Origin: a virus | IMG/VR virus record: IMGVR_UViG_3300031963_000213 | Location: 1-51,629 of that record | Direction: 5' to 3' (one strand) | DNA length: 51,629 nt | Shown: positions 28,546-35,248 of the stretch, piece by piece | Numbering within the stretch: the first letter of the stretch is position 1 | Layout of the letters: each line of letters opens with the position of its first letter | Position numbers and translations under genes: made by a program | Notes under the pieces: model-generated | What the model saw: the letters and a program-made list of their open reading frames with translations, nothing else | The model's database searches: none | What the model was told of the DNA's origin: nothing

Positions 28546-30013
28546 CAATTCTGCGCAAGGTTTCGTCAAAAACAATCGAGCTTTGCAGGTCTATCGCACA
28601 CTGCAGGATCCCACAGGTTCCATGGCGGTTCTTGGCAACACTGATCGCCAGTTCGTAGGGATCCTTCTGGGGATCATAGTAACAGGGCCTCAGCAGGAAC
28701 ATAACAATGTCGGCATCCTCTTCAATGCGACCCGAGGCGCGAAGATCAGATAGCGTTGGCATCTTGTCATTCCTACTTTCAACACCCCTGTTGACTTGGC
28801 TCAGCAGAAAGATGTCAATGCCAGTCCTGACAGCAAGCTGCTTGAGAGCCCTGGTTACATGGCCGATGTTTGACGCTTCGGTGTTGTTTGCGTCGCCAGA
28901 GCAACCTTCAATCAACTGAAGATAATCAACGAATACAGCCGACAACTTTGGCCTTGTCTTTGCTAGCAGCGCAACCTTGGTTGAGATAGTGTTGATACTT
29001 TCCGCTGAGTCATAGATGTGAAATCTTTTAACGAACGGAGAATCGCGATAGCCCTCAAGCCTTTGGCGCTGATCGGCCGTGTAACTCCTGAGTCTCAGGT
29101 TATTTGATCGGATTGGATTTGTAAGGTTTTTGGACATACTTAAGTTCATGTAGTCATAGCACGAAATAGCCTTATACTGAATCTGCCTTCTTGACATTTC
29201 AAGGCTAAAGAAAGCAACATCGCCGTGCGAATCGGCAAGCTGTGTTGCAAGAGAGATAGCAATCGTACTTTTTCCCATTGCAGGCCTTGCTGCAACGACG
29301 ATCAATCTGCCAGAATAGGGCGAGTTCCTGGATGCAATGCCACCTTGTATGGCATCGTCGAGAACCCGTAGGCCAGTGCTAATTGCAACGTTCTCCGGCA
29401 GGGGAGAAAGAAGTTCATCAACAGATGAATTCCAGTCGTCAGCCTTTTTTGTAGATACAGAAAGATTGCTCCATGTCTCCTGCTGGGCTTCAATAAGCTT
29501 TGGAACCTTGTCAAGAATTATTGATACGTCTGGCTGATCGTTAAAAATATCCAGCATCTGTTCTGAGCTGGAAATCATTTCTCGCCTGACCAGCTTGATG
29601 CGCCAGACAGGGAGAATTGACTCAAGGCTTTCGATTGAATAAAAGATAGACGGAGAAGATGTTACAGACTCTACGAACTCACACTCTTGATCGTGTCCGC
29701 GCAGCCTCAGCATCTGAATAGCCATCATGCCGATGCTACCAGGAAGCAGAAATTGCGACTTAGAAGTACCAGAGAAGACTCTTTTAACAACGAAGAAGAT
29801 CGCCTTTCTGTGAGGCTGAGAGAACCAGTTCTCATCAAGAACTGTGAAGATCCTCATTAACGCCTGAACATCGTCCTCCTTTGCGTCACCTTCAAGCAGA
29901 AAACAGATTGTTGACAGGAATGAGATCTCAAATTCATCGGTATCCCAGGTCTTAATTCCAGAGAGGAGATCTTCAAGGGTTTTTTGAGGTTGAGCATTGG
30001 TCCCTTTCGTCAT
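28538..30013 (-). CDS. dnaB: Replicative DNA helicase, DnaB family
   Basis: 491 residues. The N-terminal helical domain is atypical. The RecA-like core shows Walker A AARPAMGKST (241-250), FFSLEMSRRQ (~269), Walker B VDYLQL (362-367), LSQVNRGVE (404-412) and SDLRASGRIEEDAD (422-435), the hallmark DnaB H4 region. It unwinds DNA ahead of the phage replication fork as a hexamer. Its start overlaps the upstream winged-helix gene by ATGA. Complete, normal length. Confidence 0.95.
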   Translation of the reverse strand: MTKGTNAQPQKTLEDLLSGIKTWDTDEFEISFLSTICFLLEGDAKEDDVQALMRIFTVLDENWFSQPHRKAIFFVVKRVFSGTSKSQFLLPGSIGMMAIQMLRLRGHDQECEFVESVTSSPSIFYSIESLESILPVWRIKLVRREMISSSEQMLDIFNDQPDVSIILDKVPKLIEAQQETWSNLSVSTKKADDWNSSVDELLSPLPENVAISTGLRVLDDAIQGGIASRNSPYSGRLIVVAARPAMGKSTIAISLATQLADSHGDVAFFSLEMSRRQIQYKAISCYDYMNLSMSKNLTNPIRSNNLRLRSYTADQRQRLEGYRDSPFVKRFHIYDSAESINTISTKVALLAKTRPKLSAVFVDYLQLIEGCSGDANNTEASNIGHVTRALKQLAVRTGIDIFLLSQVNRGVESRNDKMPTLSDLRASGRIEEDADIVMFLLRPCYYDPQKDPYELAISVAKNRHGTCGILQCAIDLQSSIVFDETLRRIDG

Positions 30014-30714
30014 CTCAGCGTATAGTTGATGGCGGACATGGCTGGCTTACCAGATTTGGCTGGCTGTTTGTCTTGGACGAGTTTGTTGATATAACCCTTG
30101 AAACCATTAAATCCTAGTGACTGCCATGTTGCTTCACTCGCAAGCTCGCAGAAATCGCCAAGAACATCACATTCCTTTGCGTATAGAAGTGCTGTCATCG
30201 AACGACTGCTGATCTCCCTCGCGAGCTTCGGGTGGGCCTTGGCCCGCTGATCCAGCCACTTCTCCAGGGCCTCCCTGTGGGGCTCCAGCCAGTCCGACAG
30301 CCGAAGCCGCGCCGATGCAGCGGAACGACCGCGCTTGCGCTCCTGTGGGGCCGCTGGGGCCGCTGGGGCCGCCGGGGTAAGCATGGAGAGGTGCTGCTGC
30401 TTAAGATCATCCAGCTCGTCAAAGAAGTGATAATGCTTTGAGTCGCCTTGGATAAAGATCTTCAGGTAGCCAGCTGTAACCAATTCCTTGAGAGCGTCGC
30501 TAACAGAAGGTGGGCTATCCCTGCTAGCGGAAAGCAGCCATTCCTTGCTGAAAAGCTCACCGCCAGAAAGGCAAACTGCGAGGGCGCCCTTGGCCGCAAG
30601 GCTCAGGCGAGGATCGTGCAGTGCATTGTTTGAAATGAGCGTAAAATTGCGCTTTACCGGACGCGCTGAAAACAGCGGCCCGCTGAATTGCTTGCCAGTA
30701 GCGTCATCTACCAT
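30010..30714 (-). CDS. Winged-helix replication protein (initiator/loader-like)
   Basis: 234 residues. Residues ~20-100 (RNFTLISNNALHDPRLSLAA, KGALAVCLS..., SVSDALKELVTAGYLKI) form a winged-helix domain of the type in phage replication initiators and DnaD-like loaders. An Ala/Pro linker (~115-125) and a basic helical C-terminal domain follow. Directly upstream of dnaB and coupled by ATGA, so an origin-binding or helicase-loading role is likely. A CCAACCAAC motif ends 13 bases before the ATG. Confidence 0.7.
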   Translation of the reverse strand: MVDDATGKQFSGPLFSARPVKRNFTLISNNALHDPRLSLAAKGALAVCLSGGELFSKEWLLSASRDSPPSVSDALKELVTAGYLKIFIQGDSKHYHFFDELDDLKQQHLSMLTPAAPAAPAAPQERKRGRSAASARLRLSDWLEPHREALEKWLDQRAKAHPKLAREISSRSMTALLYAKECDVLGDFCELASEATWQSLGFNGFKGYINKLVQDKQPAKSGKPAMSAINYTLR

Positions 30715-30727
30715 GTAGAGTTCCCAC

Positions 30728-30736
30728 GTTGGTTGG
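30728..30736 (-). promoter_or_regulatory. CCAACCAAC motif (copy 5)
   Basis: Ends 13 bases before the ATG of the winged-helix replication gene, in the short gap after the ribbon-helix-helix gene. Confidence 0.5.
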
Positions 30737-30744
30737 GCAGGGCC

Positions 30745-30948
30745 TCAGCGAATCTCGCTGGGGTCTTTTTTCTCGGCCGATTGATTTTTAACTGAATCGT
30801 CGCTTGTTGGCTCTTGGCGCCTCAGTCCATTCAGCCAGCTCATAAATGCAAGGGAGCAGGCGTGCGAGAAGCTGATACCACGTCTTTCCGCCTCTGATGC
30901 CATGGAGTTGTAGAGCCTGTCTGGAATGTAAATGTTTCTTTTTGCCAT
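30745..30948 (-). CDS. Ribbon-helix-helix-type small regulator
   Basis: 67 residues from ATG 30946-30948. MAKRNIYIPDRLYNSMASEA then ERRGISFSHACSLAFMSWL follows the strand-helix-helix layout of Arc/CopG-type DNA-binding proteins. The C-terminus is charged and disordered. It heads the replication operon and faces the rightward nucleotide-metabolism operon, so it may regulate either. The longer frame to 30987 adds an unlikely N-terminus. Confidence 0.65.
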   Translation of the reverse strand: MAKRNIYIPDRLYNSMASEAERRGISFSHACSLAFMSWLNGLRRQEPTSDDSVKNQSAEKKDPSEIR

Positions 30949-31059
30949 GGGCTGCGGAGCCGGATGCTTGCAAAAAGGTAGCACCACTTCCCCGGCCCGT
31001 CAACCCCGTCCCAGAAAAGAGGACGCTTGCCTCACCCTGCATCTAAAGCCATGAATTTC

Positions 31060-31088
31060 TTGCATGTATCAGCGCGGCCTGCAATAAT
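31060..31088 (+). promoter_or_regulatory. Promoter of the dcd-thyX-sigma operon
   Basis: The + strand has TTGCAT (31060-31065), a 17-base spacer and AATAAT (31083-31088), which predicts a transcript start at about 31095. A CCAACCAGC motif (31098-31106) then lies at the mRNA 5' end, seven bases before ATG 31114. Confidence 0.5.
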
Positions 31089-31113
31089 GGCACCGCACCA
31101 ACCAGCAAGTGCC

Positions 31114-31404
31114 ATGGAGCCAGTTAAGCCAAGTCCCAAAAAGCTAGCACCGAAACGATTCCTGGAAGGCAAGCCAACGGTCCAGACAACTGAGTTCAGC
31201 GTTGGCGATGCAGTCTATGCACGCTACCACGGTGACAGGGTTTTGCGTATCGCTGGAATTGCCAAGGTAGATGCACCATTTCCACACTATCTATGCGAAG
31301 TTGATGGAGATGTGTATCTTGTTCCCAAGCTGCATCTGTCAACTAGAAGCCTTCTATCAGAAGTGAGCGGTGGAAACCGCCGTCAACTCCAACTCCCCGT
31401 TTAA
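31114..31404 (+). CDS. Small SH3/KOW-like hypothetical protein
   Basis: 96 residues from ATG 31114; earlier ATGs (31027, 31051, 31087) lie upstream of or within the predicted promoter. After a Lys/Pro-rich start comes EFSVGDAVYARYHGDRVLRI, then AGIAKVDAPFPHYLCEVDGD, a small beta-barrel pattern like SH3/KOW domains. The stop is one base before the dcd start. Function unknown. First gene of the rightward operon. Confidence 0.55.
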   Translation: MEPVKPSPKKLAPKRFLEGKPTVQTTEFSVGDAVYARYHGDRVLRIAGIAKVDAPFPHYLCEVDGDVYLVPKLHLSTRSLLSEVSGGNRRQLQLPV

Positions 31405-31405
31405 C

Positions 31406-32011
31406 ATGCTTAAGAACGATCGCTGGATCAAGGAGCAGGCCGCCGTTGGCATGATCTCCCCGTTTGAACCAAGTCTAGTACGCAAGGTTGAGACAGCGCT
31501 GGACGGAGCAACTGTAAATCGAAGCGTTCTTAGCTACGGGTGCTCCTCGTATGGCTACGACATTCGACTTGCGGCAAGCGAGTTCATGGTATTTCACAGA
31601 ATTCCAGGCTCGGTAGTAAATCCAAAGCGATTCGACCCATTGAATCTTGAGCAAGCAAGTCTTCATTCGGATGAAGACGGGATGTTTTACATTCTTCCAG
31701 GGCATTCTTACGGGCTTGGTGTTGCCGTGGAGAAACTAGAAGTCCCGAGCAACATCACTGTTATATGTCTCGGGAAGAGTACGTATGCAAGATTAGGCAT
31801 CATTGCCAATACAACGCCCGCAGAGGCAGCCTGGAAAGGGCATCTGACACTTGAGTTCAGCAACTCAAGCAGTGCCGACTGCCGTATTTACGTGAACGAG
31901 GGTATCTGTCAGCTTCTCTTTTTTGAAGGTGAGCCCTGCGATACAACCTACGAGGACAGGAACGGAAAGTACCAAAATCAGCCACGGAGGATTGTCACGG
32001 CAAGGGTTTAG
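31406..32011 (+). CDS. dcd: dCTP deaminase
   Basis: 201 residues from ATG 31406. Conserved blocks: SYGCSSYGYDIRLA (~43), LGKSTYARLGII (~122) with the Ser and Arg of the active site, TPAEAAWKGHLTLEFSN (~137) with the catalytic Glu, and YEDRNGKYQNQ (~182). It deaminates dCTP to dUTP, providing dUMP for ThyX downstream. Normal length. Cytoplasmic. It may be mono- or bifunctional (with dUTPase activity), which the sequence does not settle. Confidence 0.92.
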   Translation: MLKNDRWIKEQAAVGMISPFEPSLVRKVETALDGATVNRSVLSYGCSSYGYDIRLAASEFMVFHRIPGSVVNPKRFDPLNLEQASLHSDEDGMFYILPGHSYGLGVAVEKLEVPSNITVICLGKSTYARLGIIANTTPAEAAWKGHLTLEFSNSSSADCRIYVNEGICQLLFFEGEPCDTTYEDRNGKYQNQPRRIVTARV

Positions 32012-32038
32012 TGTTAAGGCAGCTTGAAGATTGACGGC

Positions 32039-32083
32039 AAGGGGTGTGGCTAAGTAGGCTTCGGTCGCTGTCCACCCCTTTTC
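32039..32083 (+). terminator. Hairpin between dcd and thyX, possible attenuator
   Basis: AAGGGGTG (32039-32046) and CACCCCTT (32073-32080) form an 8-base stem followed by TTTTCT. Inside the loop GGC-TTCG-GTC can form a stable UUCG tetraloop. It could partly terminate after dcd. Confidence 0.5.
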
Positions 32084-32090
32084 TGCTGCT

Positions 32091-32810
32091 ATGGATCCAC
32101 GGTTCCGGGTTTCACTGATCACGCGAACGCCGGAGCCAAACCGGGCGATCTGGTGCGGAATGCACCAAGATTATTCGGAGGGATTTGTAGCAGGTGAGGA
32201 ATGGCCTGATGAACCAAGGGCTGGCGAAATCATCATCAAGCGCTTGCTAGCAGGAGAAAGAGGGCACTACGGACCACTGGAGCACGCTCAAATTGTCTTG
32301 AATGTTGGCTGGTTCCCGCATTCAGTGATGCAACAGGCGAGAACTCACAGAATCGGAGTCTCGTTTGATGTTCAGAGTATGCGTTATACGGGTGACAGAA
32401 TCTGCAAAGCAGCCAACGAAGAACTTGCCATTGAAGAAGTTTTTTACCTAAGGCCCGCTGGATACTATTCAGATAGAAATGGAAAAAAGTATCACTACAC
32501 AGAGAGCCGGAGAAACAAAGATCTGGCGCTCTGCAAAGAAGCCGCCAACAGGTATTACGAGTTAATTCTTGACGGATTTGCAGAAGAGCACGCACGCGGC
32601 ATTTTACCATTTGATTATCGCCAACATTTTGTAGTTAGTTTTACGCTCAGAGCTTTCTTGCACTTTTTGGATCTTCGCGCCAAGTTGGATGCACAGCTTG
32701 AGATTCGGCAACTTTGCGATCTGATGTGGCCACATCTTGAAAAATGGTCGCCAGAAATCGCAGCTTGGTATAAGGCCACCCGCTACGGCAAAGCGAGGCT
32801 TGCGCCATGA
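32091..32810 (+). CDS. thyX: FAD-dependent thymidylate synthase ThyX
   Basis: 239 residues. The ThyX signature is RTHRIGVSFDVQSMRY (~84-99), a cyanobacteria-like variant of RHRxxSxNxxSxRY. HYGPLEHAQIVL (~59) and DYRQHFVVSFTLRAFLHFLD (~180) are also conserved. It converts dUMP to dTMP with methylene-tetrahydrofolate and FADH2. With Dcd it forms a dCTP-to-dTMP route. It overlaps the sigma gene by ATGA. Confidence 0.93.
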   Translation: MDPRFRVSLITRTPEPNRAIWCGMHQDYSEGFVAGEEWPDEPRAGEIIIKRLLAGERGHYGPLEHAQIVLNVGWFPHSVMQQARTHRIGVSFDVQSMRYTGDRICKAANEELAIEEVFYLRPAGYYSDRNGKKYHYTESRRNKDLALCKEAANRYYELILDGFAEEHARGILPFDYRQHFVVSFTLRAFLHFLDLRAKLDAQLEIRQLCDLMWPHLEKWSPEIAAWYKATRYGKARLAP

Positions 32811-33745
32811 CATGCGAGGACTACTTGAAGGACATTGGCAGAGTGCCACTGTTGACAAGCGAAGAAGAGATCGTGCTTGGTAATAGAGTCCAAGCAATGA
32901 TCAGAATGCTTGAATCGCACGGGATTGGCTATCAGCTATCGGCGAGCAATATTGACGAGGCATTGCAGCAGCTCAACCAAGACGAAAAACGGCTTGTAAG
33001 ACTTGGAATCAAGGCAAGAAATCGCATGGTTTCAGCCAATATGAGACTCGTCGTTGCGATAGCCAAAAAGTACGTCAACAAGCAAGTCCACATGACAATG
33101 CAGGACTTGATTCAAGAAGGTGCTATCGGCCTTACGAGAGCTGCTGAGAAGTTTGATCCAGCAAGGGGTTATAAATTTTCGACGTATGCGTATCTATGGA
33201 TAAAGCAAGGAATGACAAGGGGGTGTGAGGCCCAAGAGGGCATCATCAAGCTCCCGGCTCACTTGCAGCGTCTGATACGCAGGGCCGGTGAAATGAGAAT
33301 TCGGCTTGCAGCGAAGCTCGGAAGAGAGCCGAGCTTCAAGGAGCTTTCCGATCAGATGGGAGAAGCTGATCACGAAAAGCTCAGAAGCATCATCTCGATG
33401 CACTTCCTCATGTCACCTGCGATCCTGTGGATTGACAGGTGGGTGGAGACAGGGGATCGGTCATTCTTCACGCTATCAGATCTGGCTGGTGACGGCTACG
33501 CAGAAGCCAAAAGCGAAGAGGAGGATACTAGTAAGCTGAACTTTATCATGCTTGCGATTCAAGCACTTGAGCCGATTGACAGGGAGCTTGTCACAAAGAG
33601 GCATGGAATTGGCTGCGAGCCAACCAATTTCAAGGAGTTATCCGAAGCAACGGGCCTGACAGTACAGGTGGCAAAGGAAAGGTATCAAAAGGCTACAGCA
33701 AAGATACGGTATATCGTTACAACTTTCACCGCGCCTGATGGCTGA
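32807..33745 (+). CDS. RpoD-type sigma factor
   Basis: 312 residues. Region 1.2 is DYLKDIGRVPLLTSEEEIVL (5-24), as in cyanobacterial group 2/3 sigmas. Region 2 (79-140) holds NMRLVVAIAKKYV, DLIQEGAIGL and FSTYAYLWIKQGMTRG. Region 3 is IKLPAHLQRLIRRAGEMRIR (147-166). Region 4 (~250-303) is divergent: TGLTVQVAKERYQKATAKIR replaces the usual TxERVRQIE..ALxKLR. It should direct host RNA polymerase to phage promoters, perhaps with altered -35 choice or an activator. Likely middle/late control. Confidence 0.9.
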   Translation: MTCEDYLKDIGRVPLLTSEEEIVLGNRVQAMIRMLESHGIGYQLSASNIDEALQQLNQDEKRLVRLGIKARNRMVSANMRLVVAIAKKYVNKQVHMTMQDLIQEGAIGLTRAAEKFDPARGYKFSTYAYLWIKQGMTRGCEAQEGIIKLPAHLQRLIRRAGEMRIRLAAKLGREPSFKELSDQMGEADHEKLRSIISMHFLMSPAILWIDRWVETGDRSFFTLSDLAGDGYAEAKSEEEDTSKLNFIMLAIQALEPIDRELVTKRHGIGCEPTNFKELSEATGLTVQVAKERYQKATAKIRYIVTTFTAPDG

Positions 33746-34037
33746 ATGGTTGCCACCGTCCCGTCACGGTGGACTTTTTACCAGGGCCGACTCTCAAGGA
33801 AAAACGGGCTGGACCTTGAGCCTGGAAAGTGGAAGGACGCACCGGACGTTTCCAGCATCGTCGTGCCACGAAGGCAAAATAGCACAAAACCCGGAAGCGG
33901 CTGCACACCTCCGGGCTTTGGCGGGGCTTCCTACAGGGCTGATTCCTGCAGATGCTACGAACATCCTAGCGCAATTTCCTGATCACCGAATCATGATGAT
34001 GGGTCCGCGTCATAGCGATGAAGCTCAGCAAGCATAA
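33738..34037 (+). CDS. Doubtful small gene after the sigma factor
   Basis: 99 codons starting with an eight-base overlap (ATGGCTGA) like other junctions here, containing KIAQNPEAAAHLRALAGLP. Against it: a strong terminator lies within its first codons, a second hairpin lies in its middle, it overlaps the convergent gene by 47 bases, and a competing +2 frame (33746-33982) is equally open. Kept at low confidence. Confidence 0.25.
   Translation: MAEWLPPSRHGGLFTRADSQGKTGWTLSLESGRTHRTFPASSCHEGKIAQNPEAAAHLRALAGLPTGLIPADATNILAQFPDHRIMMMGPRHSDEAQQA
33753..33779 (+). terminator. Rho-independent terminator after the sigma gene
   Basis: CCACCGT and ACGGTGG form a 7-base stem with a 6-base loop, followed by ACTTTTT, eight bases after the sigma stop. 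It ends the rightward operon. Confidence 0.75.
33880..33915 (-). terminator. Terminator for the leftward P-loop gene
   Basis: CCCGGA (33890-33895) and TCCGGG (33910-33915) pair. Read leftward, the stem is followed by TTTTGTGCT. It lies about 75 bases after the stop of the gene at 33991. The + strand also has a short CTTT after the stem, so it may work both ways. Confidence 0.55.
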
Positions 34038-34326
34038 GGCTAAATCTAGTCTCAATTGCATAGTGGCCAACGAATACTTTGCAGTTTGGATGGGCACCGC
34101 GAAGCGTCATTGTCTGCCAGTCAAAAGTAGGCAGACCCGCGTGAGACTCAATTTTGATGCCAAGATTCCCATAACCAAGTTTTTCAACAAGATGCTCAAT
34201 GTCCGACTCCTCTCTTGCGGAGGCGCAGATAATGTAAACTGCGCGGCCATCAAGTGCTGCAGACCCAGCATTTTTGACCATTCTGGTCGTGCGACCAGTA
34301 CGCCTCAAATCAGCAAGACGGTTCAT
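33991..34326 (-). CDS. P-loop protein of the 'GRTTRM' type
   Basis: 111 residues from ATG 34324-34326 (MNRLADLRRTGRTTRMVKNA). The TGRTTRM motif is a variant P-loop found in small phage and plasmid NTPase-like proteins. ALDGRAVYIICASAREESD and CKVFVGHYAIETRF look like the next strands of a Rossmann-like sheet. Too short for a full helicase. Role unknown. It has its own predicted promoter and terminator. Confidence 0.65.
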   Translation of the reverse strand: MNRLADLRRTGRTTRMVKNAGSAALDGRAVYIICASAREESDIEHLVEKLGYGNLGIKIESHAGLPTFDWQTMTLRGAHPNCKVFVGHYAIETRFSLMLAELHRYDADPSS

Positions 34327-34349
34327 ATAAGTAGAGTTGAGGTTTGCGG

Positions 34350-34415
34350 CCCGCAAGGCGGGACAATCACAATATACCACAAAACCCAAGACTCGCACAA
34401 GAGGCAAGCCTTGGG
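34350..34415 (-). promoter_or_regulatory. Terminator-promoter-hairpin region upstream of the P-loop gene
   Basis: Reading leftward: CCCAAG/CTTGGG (34385-34415) followed by TTTT could end the regulator transcript. TTGTGC (34395-34400), an 18-base spacer and TATATT (34371-34376) give a promoter overlapping it. CCCGC-CTT-GCGGG (34350-34362) lies at the start of the new transcript, a 5' hairpin like those of the early cassettes. Confidence 0.5.
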
Positions 34416-34427
34416 CCTTGCAGGGTT

Positions 34428-35174
34428 TCATGCTGGCTGCCCGTGATCGCCTCCGTTCAAGCGCGAGCTATTGGCCAGTTGACCACTTGATTTTAACCGT
34501 TCCAACAGTGCTGTTCCATCCCACTCCTCGATCCATGTCTCAGGCTTGTATTTGCCATCCACCCAAAGCATTTGCAACTCTTCAGGAGTGTAATTATCAA
34601 AAAGTAGAACGGCTGAAAATCGCTCCCTATCTTTTTCTGGGGCTTCGTTGACAAGGGTAGAGATGGATTCAGTGAATATGCCACCTCTCCGCACAAGCAC
34701 TTCTTGAGTGTGCAAGCGCCACTTGTTGCAGAGTTCGGCAGCTCTTTTTGACGAAATGAGCGGAGCCGGGGAAGACCTATAGCGGCAGGGCACCTCACTG
34801 AATCCAGTGTAGCATTTCCAGAAATCTACAGCATCCCAAATTCCATTGTCATCGCATTCTATTGGTCTTGCTTTTTCGATAAGTGATCGCAGGTTGATGT
34901 CGCTGATTTTCGTGAGATCTTTTTGCCATGCCAATCTACGATTCAATTCATCAAGCTGGAAGAAAGCTTTTTGGCGAAGCTCGCCAGCCTTGCCCTGCTC
35001 AAGAACTGACAGATTGCCATAGGAAATCGTTTCAAAACCGGCCTCCCTGGCCCACTTGCAGGCTGTGTACTGAGTCCAGCCATTGGAAAGTCGCCAGTTG
35101 AGCATCATCTTGCCAAAGGCCTTACGGCACTCCAGCTGGCGATCCAGTAACTCTTGGTAGTACGGTTGAAACAC
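34428..35174 (-). CDS. XRE/HTH-like regulator
   Basis: 248 residues from GTG 35174. Residues ~18-72 (FGKMMLNWRLSNGWTQYTAC, ISYGNLSVLEQGKAGELRQK) follow an XRE-type helix-turn-helix with the 'W.Q..A....S...EQGK' layout. The remaining ~170 residues are a helical, aromatic-rich domain with no known match. Likely a transcription regulator of phage genes. A CCAACCAAC motif ends 10 bases before the GTG. Confidence 0.65.
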   Translation of the reverse strand: MFQPYYQELLDRQLECRKAFGKMMLNWRLSNGWTQYTACKWAREAGFETISYGNLSVLEQGKAGELRQKAFFQLDELNRRLAWQKDLTKISDINLRSLIEKARPIECDDNGIWDAVDFWKCYTGFSEVPCRYRSSPAPLISSKRAAELCNKWRLHTQEVLVRRGGIFTESISTLVNEAPEKDRERFSAVLLFDNYTPEELQMLWVDGKYKPETWIEEWDGTALLERLKSSGQLANSSRLNGGDHGQPA

Positions 35175-35184
35175 GATTGCAGTT

Positions 35185-35193
35185 GTTGGTTGG
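35185..35193 (-). promoter_or_regulatory. CCAACCAAC motif (copy 6)
   Basis: Ends 10 bases before the GTG of the XRE-like regulator, in the gap after the primase gene. Confidence 0.5.
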
Positions 35194-35248
35194 AAGCCCT
35201 CATAGCGAGGGCAGCCCGCATTCTATCACGGATGGCGACCTACAAGCG

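Noticed and set aside
33746-33982. Rightward frame of 78 codons right after the sigma stop
   Set aside because: Contains two terminator hairpins and competes with another open frame; no family pattern.
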